Source: an uncultured Clostridium sp. (GTDB taxonomy: Bacteria > Bacillota > Clostridia > TANB77 > CAG-508). From it: 64,000 nt of DNA. The translations under genes and the position numbers were made by a program. Of the stretch, positions 24,646 to 34,058 are shown one piece after another. Numbering within the stretch: the stretch's first letter is position 1; each line of letters opens with the position of its first letter. The notes under the pieces were generated by a model that was not told the DNA's origin, searched no databases, and saw only the letters and a list, made by a program, of their open reading frames with translations. The stretch lies in contig CAOJXR010000005.1 in assembly GCA_948465565.1 (NCBI GenBank), forward strand, positions 1 to 64,000. Direction: 5' to 3'.

Positions 24646-26010
24646 CTATTTTAGATTTGTAAAATCTTTCAAATCAAGATTTCCATCATCTAAACCTTTC
24701 ATCATCTTTCTCATGGCACCCTTATTATTAGTAAATTTCTTCATCATTTTTTGTGTCATCTCAAAAGAATTCATAAATTTGTTAATATCTTGAACCTTAG
24801 TACCACTACCTTTAGCAATTCTAAGACGTCTACTACCATTTAAAACCTTTGGATTCCTTCTCTCCTCTTTAGTCATAGAACAAATAATAGCCTCAACCTT
24901 ATCGAATTCTTTATCATCAATTTGAATATTCTTCAAATTCCCCATTCCAGGCAACATCTTTAATATAGAAGAAAAAGAACCCATCTTCTTCATCTGCCTC
25001 AATTGGGTCAAATAATCATCTAAATCAAAGCTCTGCTTTCTAAGCTTTTGTTCCATCTTCAAAGCTTCTTCTTCATCAAAAGCCTCTTCCGCCTTCTCAA
25101 TAATAGAAAGAACATCACCCATACCTAAAATTCTTGAAGCCATTCTCTCTGGATGAAATTCCTCAATATCACTAAGTTTCTCACCAGTAGCAGCAAACTT
25201 AATTGGTCTGCCAGTAACCTTTTTAACAGATAACGCAGCACCACCTCTTGTATCACCATCCAACTTAGTAAGAACAACACCGTCAACACCTAAATCTGTA
25301 TTAAATTTCTCAGCAACATTAACAGCATCTTGACCAGTCATAGAATCAACAACTAATAAAATTTCATGAGGATGCATACTAGACTTCAAGTCTTTCAACT
25401 CTTGCATTAAATCTTCATCAACATGCAATCTACCAGCCGTATCTAAGATAATAACATCATTCAATTTTGAAATTGCTACACTTTTAGCTTGTTTAGCAAT
25501 CATTACAACATCCTTGGTCTGTTCGTTAGCATATACAGGAATATTAAGTTGTTTACCAACCACCTGTAACTGCTTAATAGCAGCAGGCCTATAAACATCA
25601 CAAGCAACTAACAAAGGATTTTTTCCTTGTTTACGAATTAAATTCGCAAGTTTACCAGCTGTAGTAGTCTTACCAGAACCCTGAAGACCAACAAGCATAA
25701 TAATTGTTGGTGGGTTTGATGAAAAAGAAATCTTACTCTCTTCTCCACCTAACAATTGAACTAACTCATCCTTAACAATTTTTACAACTTGCTGTCCTGG
25801 AGTTAATGACTTAAGAACATCTTGACCCAAAGCTTTTTCCTCAATTATCTTAACAAAATCTTTAACAATTTTGTAGTTAACATCAGCCTCAAGTAAAGCT
25901 ATTTTTACTTCACGTAAAACCTCTTTCAAATCACTCTCAGTAATTCTCGCTTTACCTTTTAACTTTCTAGTTATTTCTTGTAGTCTTGATGATAAACCTT
26001 CAAAAGCCAT
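24646..26010 (-). CDS. ffh: signal recognition particle GTPase Ffh
   Basis: A 454-residue SRP54: N domain, G domain with GLQGSGKTTTAGKLA, DTAGRLHVDE and TKLDGD, and a methionine-rich M domain (MTQKMMKKF-type stretches) that binds 4.5S RNA and signal peptides. It lies directly downstream of ylxM. Confidence 0.98.
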   Translation of the reverse strand: MAFEGLSSRLQEITRKLKGKARITESDLKEVLREVKIALLEADVNYKIVKDFVKIIEEKALGQDVLKSLTPGQQVVKIVKDELVQLLGGEESKISFSSNPPTIIMLVGLQGSGKTTTAGKLANLIRKQGKNPLLVACDVYRPAAIKQLQVVGKQLNIPVYANEQTKDVVMIAKQAKSVAISKLNDVIILDTAGRLHVDEDLMQELKDLKSSMHPHEILLVVDSMTGQDAVNVAEKFNTDLGVDGVVLTKLDGDTRGGAALSVKKVTGRPIKFAATGEKLSDIEEFHPERMASRILGMGDVLSIIEKAEEAFDEEEALKMEQKLRKQSFDLDDYLTQLRQMKKMGSFSSILKMLPGMGNLKNIQIDDKEFDKVEAIICSMTKEERRNPKVLNGSRRLRIAKGSGTKVQDINKFMNSFEMTQKMMKKFTNNKGAMRKMMKGLDDGNLDLKDFTNLK

Positions 26011-26041
26011 TGCTTTCCTCCTTATTACCTCATATCAAAAA

Positions 26042-26398
26042 TTAAACTAAACAATTTAACTCATTCTTAATATGTTCAAGTATTCTTTCAACTTCCTTAT
26101 CTGATGACTTAGACTTAATCTTAGTAATCTCAGATAAAATAACAGCAATCTTTTCTTCTTGCTCCATAACTTTCTTCATAATCCCAAGCTTTTCCTCGTA
26201 TTCGAGAAGCTTATTTTCCCCCTTCTTAATATTATCTCTAACTGCCTGTCTAGTAATCTCTAAGTTTTCTGCAATCTCAGATAGAGACAAATCGTTGTTG
26301 TAGTAGTCATCAAGAACTTCATATTGCTTTTCAGTTAACAACTTACCATAAAGCTGGCAAAGTATACTAATTTTAACTTTCTCTTCTATGATAACCAC
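26042..26398 (-). CDS. ylxM: YlxM-like helix-turn-helix protein
   Basis: A 118-residue protein with a sigma-70 region 4-like helix-turn-helix (LTEKQYEVLDDYYNNDLS, LEITRQAVRDNIKKGE). YlxM is always paired with ffh and can modulate SRP activity in some Gram-positives. It has a good GGGTGG site and a 31-bp gap to ffh. Confidence 0.92.
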   Translation of the reverse strand: MVIIEEKVKISILCQLYGKLLTEKQYEVLDDYYNNDLSLSEIAENLEITRQAVRDNIKKGENKLLEYEEKLGIMKKVMEQEEKIAVILSEITKIKSKSSDKEVERILEHIKNELNCLV

Positions 26399-26493
26399 CC
26401 TTTCTTTTGTAATGCTAATATACTTTACAACATTTTTTCGAATTTGTCAAGCATTTTAGCTTTATTTAGGGAAATAAATGAATTTTATATAAC

Positions 26494-26534
26494 AAAAATC
26501 CGAAAAACAAATATTATTTATTTTTCGGATTTTT
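26494..26534. terminator. terminator after the cyclophilin gene
   Basis: A perfect 14-bp hairpin, AAAAATCCGAAAAA (26494-26507) with its complement at 26521-26534. A and T runs make it active on both strands. It separates the peptidyl-prolyl isomerase gene from ylxM. Confidence 0.9.
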
Positions 26535-26548
26535 ATATTTATAAAATT

Positions 26549-27433
26549 TTATTGATTTGTTGTATTACCAGTTTGGTCAGTTGTTGAATTTTGAGATTGC
26601 ATATAATTTTGAATTAAGAAATTAAATATTGCCTCAAAATCATAAGCAGACTCAGTCTCAGGAATGCCATAATCAACACCATAAGTATCAACTGTAACAT
26701 TCTTAATAACTGGAGCATTCACAATACCTGTGCCAGTAGTTTCCTTACCATCACTATCAGTATTCTTCTCTAATTCCAATTTTGAAATAGTATCAATAAT
26801 ATCCATACCATCAACTACTCTACCAAAAGCAGAATAAGTACCATCATAACCAATCTCATCCTCAGTTAAAATGAAAAATCCAGCAGCCTGAGAATCATAC
26901 ATCTTATCAACAACACCATTAATATAATCACTATAACCAATCATTTGAATCATAGCAATCTCTTGTTGGTAATCATTATAAGTAGTTCTTGTCATAGAAA
27001 TAACACCTCTCTGATGAGACAACATATTTTTATGACCTTTTTCAATAAACTCACCTGGAATACTATATTCTTTATCCTCGTTTTCTGCAACGCCATCCTT
27101 AATATCACTCAACTTTGGTGCAACCATCTCTTTCTTCTCTTCACCAGAAACATCATCAAGTCCACCAACAACTAACCCCTCTTGAACATCACTAAAAGTC
27201 TTACCATTATAATATCCTCTTTGAGCCAATCTAATAAAATTCTTAACAGTATTAGGAGCAGCCTCAGGGTCAAGTTCTAATTTAACATTTCCATACCCTT
27301 CAATCTCCATAGTAACAACTGGATTATGCTTTTTATCATTTTTAGCCAAAACAATATTAATCACAGTAGCAACAGTAGCAGCAATCAATGCCAAAACAAG
27401 CACTACAGCAATTATTTTCTTAAAATTCTTCAT
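26549..27433 (-). CDS. membrane-anchored cyclophilin-type peptidyl-prolyl isomerase
   Basis: A 294-residue protein with an N-terminal membrane anchor (about residues 7-30) and an extracellular cyclophilin domain: VTMEIEGYGNVKLELDPEAAP, TVKNFIRLAQRGYYNGKTF, GVISMTRT and AAGFFIL then FGRVVDGMDIID. It probably assists folding of exported proteins at the outer face. The usual GTGGPG-type loop is diverged (QRGVISM). AAAGGATG precedes the ATG. Confidence 0.88.
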   Translation of the reverse strand: MKNFKKIIAVVLVLALIAATVATVINIVLAKNDKKHNPVVTMEIEGYGNVKLELDPEAAPNTVKNFIRLAQRGYYNGKTFSDVQEGLVVGGLDDVSGEEKKEMVAPKLSDIKDGVAENEDKEYSIPGEFIEKGHKNMLSHQRGVISMTRTTYNDYQQEIAMIQMIGYSDYINGVVDKMYDSQAAGFFILTEDEIGYDGTYSAFGRVVDGMDIIDTISKLELEKNTDSDGKETTGTGIVNAPVIKNVTVDTYGVDYGIPETESAYDFEAIFNFLIQNYMQSQNSTTDQTGNTTNQ

Positions 27434-27468
27434 CTAATCTTCATCCTTTCTCGAAGTAAATTAAAACA

Positions 27469-28827
27469 TTATCTTAACTTCAAAAACTTCATCGCATCAA
27501 TAATATCTTTGCAGCCTATTATATCTAATTTAAAATTTTCTTTCAATAGTTTTTTATTAGTTTCCGGAATAATAACTTTTTTAAATCCCATCTTCTGAGC
27601 CTCCTTAATACGCTTCTCAATCATATTAACTCTACGAATTTCTCCAGTCAAACCAACTTCACCAATTACAACCACATCATCAGGAATACTCACATTCTTA
27701 AAACTAGAAGCCACAGCCAAAATAATTCCCAAATCCAAAGCAGGCTCATTAACTCTAATACCACCAACAATATTCATATACACATCTTGACTACCCAAAT
27801 TCATTTTACCAATTTTCTCTAAAACCGCAATAAGCAAAGTAATCCTATTATAATCAATACCATTAGCAGTCCTTCTAGGCATACCAAAAACAGTAGTACT
27901 AGTCAATGCTTGAAGCTCAAGAAGCATAGGTCTTGTCCCCTCTAAACTTGCAACAACAACAGATCCAGCAGGATTGCCCTCCCTTTCAGTAATCAAAACA
28001 CTAGAAGGATTATCAATCTCCTGCATTCCTTCACCTTGCATCTCAAACATACCAATCTCATTTGTAGAACCAAACCTATTTTTAACACCTCTAAGCACTC
28101 TATAGGAAAAATACCTTTCTCCCTCAATATACAAAACAGTATCAACCATATGTTCCAAGACTCTAGGACCAGCAATAGTTCCATCTTTCGTAACATGACC
28201 AATTATAACAGTCGTAATCCCCTTCATCTTACACATCTTCATAATTCTTGCAGTAATCTCTCTAACCTGACTCACACTACCAGGAGCAGACGAAATATCA
28301 TCAGAATACATCGTTTGAATAGAATCAACAATAACAAACCTAGGCTCAACATTCTCAATAGCACTCTCAACCGAATTAATATCAATCTCACCAAGAAACA
28401 TAATATTATCATTCTTTATACCAAGTCTATCAGCACGAAGCTTAATCTGTTCCCCAGATTCCTCACCAGAAACATACAAAACCTTACCATCAGCCTTAAT
28501 CTTATCACAAATCTGTAAAACCAAAGTAGACTTACCAATACCAGGCTCACCACCAAGCAAAGTAAGTGACCCCTTAACAAATCCACCACCAAGAACCCTA
28601 TCAAGTTCCGCAAAACCTGAGCTTATTCTCAAAATATCCGTCTGCTCAATCTCAAGCAATTTAACAGGATTAGAATTTCGCTTTAATTCACTCTTTCCAC
28701 CAGAACCCTTTGTAACCTTCTCCTCAACAAACGTATTCCATGCATTACAAGCTGGACACTTTCCAAGCCACTTAGGCGACTCATATCCACATTCATTACA
28801 AAAAAACACAGTACTACTTTTAGCCAT
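27469..28827 (-). CDS. radA: DNA repair protein RadA (Sms)
   Basis: A 452-residue RadA, which drives branch migration in recombination. The N-terminal zinc finger (CNECGYESPKWLGKCPAC), Walker A GGEPGIGKSTLVLQ, the RadA-specific KNRFGSTNEIG motif and the C-terminal Lon-like domain (GLTGEIRRV) are all present. The start is the second ATG, after GGAGGAAGTTG. Confidence 0.97.
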   Translation of the reverse strand: MAKSSTVFFCNECGYESPKWLGKCPACNAWNTFVEEKVTKGSGGKSELKRNSNPVKLLEIEQTDILRISSGFAELDRVLGGGFVKGSLTLLGGEPGIGKSTLVLQICDKIKADGKVLYVSGEESGEQIKLRADRLGIKNDNIMFLGEIDINSVESAIENVEPRFVIVDSIQTMYSDDISSAPGSVSQVREITARIMKMCKMKGITTVIIGHVTKDGTIAGPRVLEHMVDTVLYIEGERYFSYRVLRGVKNRFGSTNEIGMFEMQGEGMQEIDNPSSVLITEREGNPAGSVVVASLEGTRPMLLELQALTSTTVFGMPRRTANGIDYNRITLLIAVLEKIGKMNLGSQDVYMNIVGGIRVNEPALDLGIILAVASSFKNVSIPDDVVVIGEVGLTGEIRRVNMIEKRIKEAQKMGFKKVIIPETNKKLLKENFKLDIIGCKDIIDAMKFLKLR

Positions 28828-28880
28828 CAACTTCCTCCTTTTTCATCATGCTGGAAAAAGATTGCTCATCTTACCAGCGC

Positions 28881-30770
28881 CTATTTATATAATCTAGTCG
28901 CCACAGAAACAAACATTGCATGAGACCAAGTAAGACCAATTATCCACGAAGGTTTCATCGTCTCGTTGTTAACCTGCTCTCCCAAAAATCCATGCTCAGA
29001 TGCACTCTTAACAACAAACTCAAAGCACTCTCTCGCCTGCTTTCTCTGTCCATTCTCCAAATAGAAATTAGCCATCCACAAATTCGCAATAACCCACGGA
29101 TTATAACCACCATTATAAGTATCACCCTCATAACGAATATAACCACCAGTATAAGTTCTAAGAGTCATATTCATTCTCTCCACAGTAGTAAGAACCCTCT
29201 TCTCCTTAGAAGTAAACAATTTAAAAGGATACACCGCACCCAAAATACTAATATCAATTCTACCATCATTCAGATTTCTAACAAAACTCTTCTTTCCCTC
29301 ATCATAAAAATGATGTAAAACAAAATCCTTAATCTCTCTTTGTCTCTTTTCAAGTACCTTCTTACGTTTCTCAATAGCCTCTATTTTAAGCCTATTATTA
29401 GAAAACTCATTTGTAACTTCCTTATACATCTCAAGCATAGCACCATAAGCACCAAAAATTGCAGCCAAAGAATACAAACTCACACCCTCATACTCTTCCC
29501 ACAAATCATAGCTCTTAGGAAAATCATCATTCCCATTCAAAACAGAAACAACATACTTATCTAAAAAGTCAACTGCATTCTCACACATCTTTAAGCAATC
29601 CTTCAAAAACTTAACATTCCTTGTCTTCTCAAAATGCTTATACAATCCAAAAACAACACTAGCAGTCTCATCGATTTGGTACCCCCAACAAGGTGCCAAA
29701 CGACCATCAGTATAAAACCTCTGCTCCCAGCCACCATTCTTATTTTGAGTCATCTTACAAAAAACTTTATAAAACTTATCAACTTCCTTTTCCATACCAA
29801 TCTCATCAAAAGCAGCAGTTATAAAAGCAGCATCTCTAGGCCAACAATAAGAATATCTGCCACACTTAGTCTTATACTCATCACTCTCAACGCCAGCAGA
29901 AATACCACCAGTATTCTCATTTATAATAAGAGGCATCATCAAAATACTTCTATCATAAATCTTCTTCAAACTAACTCCAGCATCATCAGCTTCAAACTGT
30001 AATTTAGAATGATCCTTCAAATACTTTCTCCAATACTTCTTAGTATCCTCAAGCTCCTTTTTCAAATCAATCTTCCTAAATCTCTCAATCTCTGTATCCA
30101 AATCATTCAAAATATTCTTCTCTTTGTTATCATTAACATGAATACACAAATTAAAAACTCTCTCCTCATCAGGTTTTAAAGTCCCCAAATTATATTGAAT
30201 AGCAGAATCAGCAGACATACCAATATAATCTTTTCCACCAACTTGCCCATTCATAATATCACTATCCGCATTATTAATCTGACAACTATCTATTTTCTCC
30301 TTTGAAAAAGTACAAACAGTATAATCATGTGTATATTGAAGCAAAGCATTATTCTTAAAAAAACCACATGCATCATTATTTATATTAGTAAAAAGTTTAG
30401 AATAAGCCAAAAAATGCAAATTCAAATCAATATTATTATTATTTTTAAAATGATATCTTCTAACCAAAAGATTATCCTTCAAAAGAACAAAATCAATCTG
30501 AGTAACCCTCAAATTAAAATATGTATTCGTAATCTCTGTAACCAAAACATTAGTCCCATCAACATACCATTGCTTAAAAACATTATTAATGTCATTATGA
30601 AGATAAATCATAGCAGAATCATTAATCTTAACCCCAGTATGAAAAAACTCAAAAAACTGTTTATAATCAGGAGCTTGATTAAACAATCTAAGAAGCTCCC
30701 CCTTTTTTGAAAAACTAGCTGTCATAGTCTTATTTCCAATAATAGCATCATTAAAATATTTCGTAACCAT
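28881..30770 (-). CDS. glycoside hydrolase family 15-like (glucoamylase or trehalase type)
   Basis: A 629-residue protein. The N-terminal super-beta-sandwich (about 1-260) is followed by an alpha/alpha barrel with the GH15 signatures GRYSYCWPRDAAF near residue 310, GWEQRFYTDG, and DLWEEYEG (catalytic acid region) near 420. No signal peptide, so it acts in the cytosol, perhaps on glycogen-type alpha-glucans or trehalose. It follows the beta-CASP nuclease gene by 14 bp. Confidence 0.87.
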   Translation of the reverse strand: MVTKYFNDAIIGNKTMTASFSKKGELLRLFNQAPDYKQFFEFFHTGVKINDSAMIYLHNDINNVFKQWYVDGTNVLVTEITNTYFNLRVTQIDFVLLKDNLLVRRYHFKNNNNIDLNLHFLAYSKLFTNINNDACGFFKNNALLQYTHDYTVCTFSKEKIDSCQINNADSDIMNGQVGGKDYIGMSADSAIQYNLGTLKPDEERVFNLCIHVNDNKEKNILNDLDTEIERFRKIDLKKELEDTKKYWRKYLKDHSKLQFEADDAGVSLKKIYDRSILMMPLIINENTGGISAGVESDEYKTKCGRYSYCWPRDAAFITAAFDEIGMEKEVDKFYKVFCKMTQNKNGGWEQRFYTDGRLAPCWGYQIDETASVVFGLYKHFEKTRNVKFLKDCLKMCENAVDFLDKYVVSVLNGNDDFPKSYDLWEEYEGVSLYSLAAIFGAYGAMLEMYKEVTNEFSNNRLKIEAIEKRKKVLEKRQREIKDFVLHHFYDEGKKSFVRNLNDGRIDISILGAVYPFKLFTSKEKRVLTTVERMNMTLRTYTGGYIRYEGDTYNGGYNPWVIANLWMANFYLENGQRKQARECFEFVVKSASEHGFLGEQVNNETMKPSWIIGLTWSHAMFVSVATRLYK

Positions 30771-30784
30771 TCTAAATATCCCTT

Positions 30785-32440
30785 CTATTGCTCAATTAAA
30801 TTCTTAATTTGATCTTCCAATTTTTTAACCTTATCATGTAACTTCTCAATCTCACTGTCAGAGTTCTCCTTCATAAGTTTCTCCTCTTTAACAGTATCAG
30901 TCATATCATTAATTTCATCCTTAATCCTATCAAGTTTTTCAAGAATCTGCAATCTCAAGAACTGATCTTCAAGCTTCTTAGAATATTCAATTCTATCTTG
31001 AAGTTCTGGAACATCAGAAACCTCATATTTCTCACCAAACTCAGGAATTGTAACAGGAATTTTAGCATTAGACTCTATCAATTCCTTCAAAACTTCCTGT
31101 GATTCCTCTTCACCATGAACCAAAAATATATGTTTAGGCTTTGAAATAAATGAATACACAAAATTCATAAGCCACTCTTGGTCAGCATGACCAGAATACC
31201 CCTCAATATATTCAATACGACTATTTATAGAAATATCCTCACCAAAAATCTTAACCTTATCAGCACCATCAACAATAGTTCTACCAAGAGTTCCAGGAGC
31301 CTGATATCCAACAAACAAAATCGTACTAGAAGGGTTCCACAAATTATGTTTCAAATGATGTTTAATTCTACCAATATCACACATTCCACTAGCAGAAATA
31401 ATAATAGAAGGATAATACGTCTCATTTAAAGCCTTAGACTCATCAGCAGTTCTTGTAAACTGCAAACCATTAAATTCAAGCGGATTATCTCCATGTCTCA
31501 ATTTTTCTTGAGTCTCCTCCTCAAACAAATCCATATTTTTTTGGAAAATCTCAGTAGCAGAAATAGCTAGTGGACTATCCACAAAAACAGGTGTCTCCAT
31601 CAATTGCTTATACCTTCTTTGGAATTCCTCATCCTCTTTATGACTATCCTTTATTTTATCAATCTCATACAAAATCTCCTGAGTTCTACCAACAGCAAAA
31701 GAAGGAATAACAACACGTCCACCCTTATCTAACGTCTCAGAAACAATATCCAAGAAAAGATTAGCCTTATCATCATTTCTCATATGTAACCTACTACCAT
31801 AAGTAGACTCCATAACCAAATAATCAGCAGACTCAATCATAGTAGGAGAATCAAGAAGAGGAATATCATTATTACCAAGATCACCAGTAAAAACAATTTT
31901 TTCCGTCTTACCATTCTCAGTAACCCAAATCTCAATAATACTAGACCCAAGCATATGACCAGCATCATTAAACCTAACTTGAATATTCTCTGCAACATCA
32001 ATAATAGTATCATATTCAACACTCTTAAATATCTCCATAGACTTAATCGCATCTTCAGCCGTATACAAAGGAGGCAAAGCCTCTAAACCAGCTCTAAGTC
32101 TTTTTCTATTCTTCCATTCAATCTCAGTCTCTTGAATATGGCCACTATCAGGAAGCATAATAGAACACAAATCCACAGTAGCTCTATGCGCATAAATTGG
32201 AGCCCTAAAGCCCTCATTATATAATTTAGGAATTCTACCTGAATGATCTATATGAGCATGAGTCAAAAGCATAAAATCAATCTCTTTAGGATCATATAAA
32301 AAATCCTCAGAATTCTCAATCTCTTGAGCCGCCTTTCCTTGATACATACCACAATCAACTAAAAACTTCTTTCCAGCAGCCTCAACCAAAAAATTAGAAC
32401 CAGTCACTGTCTTAGCAGCACCCAAAAACGTAATATTCAT
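30785..32440 (-). CDS. beta-CASP metallo-beta-lactamase RNase-like protein
   Basis: A 551-residue protein. LLTHAHIDHSGRIPKLY is the HxHxDH metal motif; the GHMLGS, VFTGDLG and SGHADQEWL motifs and the beta-CASP insertion (SASGMCDIGRI, GYQAPGTLGR) point to the YhfI/CPSF73-like RNA-processing group. About 90 C-terminal residues form a charged coiled coil. The start at 32440 follows AAAGGAGAG. It is a single-stranded RNA or DNA endo/exonuclease by family. Confidence 0.88.
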   Translation of the reverse strand: MNITFLGAAKTVTGSNFLVEAAGKKFLVDCGMYQGKAAQEIENSEDFLYDPKEIDFMLLTHAHIDHSGRIPKLYNEGFRAPIYAHRATVDLCSIMLPDSGHIQETEIEWKNRKRLRAGLEALPPLYTAEDAIKSMEIFKSVEYDTIIDVAENIQVRFNDAGHMLGSSIIEIWVTENGKTEKIVFTGDLGNNDIPLLDSPTMIESADYLVMESTYGSRLHMRNDDKANLFLDIVSETLDKGGRVVIPSFAVGRTQEILYEIDKIKDSHKEDEEFQRRYKQLMETPVFVDSPLAISATEIFQKNMDLFEEETQEKLRHGDNPLEFNGLQFTRTADESKALNETYYPSIIISASGMCDIGRIKHHLKHNLWNPSSTILFVGYQAPGTLGRTIVDGADKVKIFGEDISINSRIEYIEGYSGHADQEWLMNFVYSFISKPKHIFLVHGEEESQEVLKELIESNAKIPVTIPEFGEKYEVSDVPELQDRIEYSKKLEDQFLRLQILEKLDRIKDEINDMTDTVKEEKLMKENSDSEIEKLHDKVKKLEDQIKNLIEQ

Positions 32441-32457
32441 AAACTCTCCTTTCAAAA

Positions 32458-33429
32458 TTAAAACGAACAAAGTGGAACATGCTTCCTCATCTTAACCGCA
32501 AAATCCTTAATCTCAACCTCTAACTCAAATTCCTCTTGTTTTTCTAAAATTTCATTATCATAAATACTAACTTCAAGCTTACCATCAACAATATTAAGCT
32601 CAATATCAACATCCTCATAATTTGAAATCATCGAATTTAAAGCAATAGCAATAATTTTATAATTAAACTCAACATCATTACAGAAAATATTAAAAATAGA
32701 ATCCTTACAAGATTTAGTAACAACAAATCTCAAAATCTTCTCAACCTGATTAAACAAAATCGGAATATCCTCAATCTTCTCATTCTCAGTCATTCTAAGT
32801 TTTCTATAATATCTCATTTTATAAATCACATCAATCGTTTCCTCTTTAGAAGAAATATTCTCAATACTTTTAACAAAACACTTAATAACTTCATTTTGAT
32901 AATCAATAGCCGCATCTCGAACACTTTTATTCTCTACAACAATCGACATAATTTGAATTTTCTCAGCCAATTCATTCTTAAGCCCAGTATAACTTGCAGG
33001 TTTAACAAGTTCATTAAGTTCTGTAATTCTCTTAACACATCTTTCCCTTTCAGCCTGTAGCCTTTGAGTCAAATCACTAATACTAAAAATCTTCTTATCA
33101 TCAGGTAAACTCTTGTTTCTCTCCTCAAACTCCTTATACAACCTATTTCTATCCTTCATAATAAAATCTTTTTTCTCAATTTCATTAGCAAGTCTCTTCT
33201 TCTCCTCAGAAACACGAAAAATATAAGCAGTCTTATCTTTCATATTATCATAAGCCTTTTGCACCCTTGCATATTCAAGCCTCAATTTCTCCTTATCCTC
33301 CTCAGTAGAAGAAGCAACAATAAGTCTTGCCAATGCAATATACAAGCTTCTGCTAAGTTCCTTACCATAATACTCTAAAATATATTTTCTAAATTCATAA
33401 ATATAATCAACTTTTCCGAGAAGCATCAT
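32458..33429 (-). CDS. unknown coiled-coil protein
   Basis: A 323-residue soluble protein I do not recognise. Residues 50-170 are strongly heptad-like (EEDKEKLRLEYARVQ, EEKKRLANEIEKKD, RLQAERERCVKRITEL). The C-terminal third is mixed alpha/beta and acidic. Its start overlaps the upstream gene by 23 bp, so the two are translated together and probably act as a pair. No membrane segment or signal peptide. Confidence 0.75.
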   Translation of the reverse strand: MMLLGKVDYIYEFRKYILEYYGKELSRSLYIALARLIVASSTEEDKEKLRLEYARVQKAYDNMKDKTAYIFRVSEEKKRLANEIEKKDFIMKDRNRLYKEFEERNKSLPDDKKIFSISDLTQRLQAERERCVKRITELNELVKPASYTGLKNELAEKIQIMSIVVENKSVRDAAIDYQNEVIKCFVKSIENISSKEETIDVIYKMRYYRKLRMTENEKIEDIPILFNQVEKILRFVVTKSCKDSIFNIFCNDVEFNYKIIAIALNSMISNYEDVDIELNIVDGKLEVSIYDNEILEKQEEFELEVEIKDFAVKMRKHVPLCSF

Positions 33430-34012
33430 CTTCCCATTCTTTCAAAAACTCCTCATCAATCAATATTCTAATAGTTTGATAAATTATATTAGAAACATGA
33501 TTTATACCTGTATCCTCAGCAACATTCCATGACCATCCATTAAAATTTCTAATAACCTCTGTTGAATCCAAAATAGTTCCCTCAACTAAAAGTTTCTGAA
33601 ACTGTTTTTTAATATAATAATAATTATTTGGAATATAAAAATACTTAGGTTTAATATCCATAATCCCATACAAAATAGCTTGTTCCGTAGGATATGAATA
33701 AATACGCTGTTCCTTCTCATCAGTAAGAGCCAGAACATTCTCCTTTTTAAGTAATTGCACTCCATCCTTTTTAGGATCTACTAAAAAAATATACTTACAA
33801 TTGTTAGAAACAATATCAATAATATCATCAATAAACTCCTTCTGCTTCTGAAAGATTCCTTTAATTTGAGCATAATCATTATACGAATTTTCTATTTTAT
33901 AAATCATGCTTAAAAGAAGGTTCTTCGCATCCTCTGAAAAATTCTTCTCTTCTAACATTTTGTCCAAAATATGATTGTAATCTTTTAATTTAGAAAATAT
34001 CTTTCCCTTCAA
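33407..34012 (-). CDS. unknown protein, partner of the coiled-coil gene
   Basis: A 201-residue soluble protein without a family I recognise. Helical N-terminus (KLKDYNHILDKMLEEK), central beta-rich part (CKYIFLVDPKKDGVQLL), and an aromatic, Asn-rich segment (PNNYYYIKKQF; FNGWSWNV). It lies between ftsK and the coiled-coil gene and overlaps the latter by 23 bp. Its conservation elsewhere could not be judged. Confidence 0.72.
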   Translation of the reverse strand: MKGKIFSKLKDYNHILDKMLEEKNFSEDAKNLLLSMIYKIENSYNDYAQIKGIFQKQKEFIDDIIDIVSNNCKYIFLVDPKKDGVQLLKKENVLALTDEKEQRIYSYPTEQAILYGIMDIKPKYFYIPNNYYYIKKQFQKLLVEGTILDSTEVIRNFNGWSWNVAEDTGINHVSNIIYQTIRILIDEEFLKEWEDDASRKS

Positions 34013-34058
34013 ACGAAAAACCTCCTTCTTTTGTAACTTTCTTTAACTTTCATATGTA

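Noticed and set aside
28881-30770. Long plus-strand frames opposite the GH15, beta-CASP and groEL genes
   Set aside because: They are Ile/Ser/Asn-rich shadows of A+T-rich coding DNA without ribosome sites or family resemblance.
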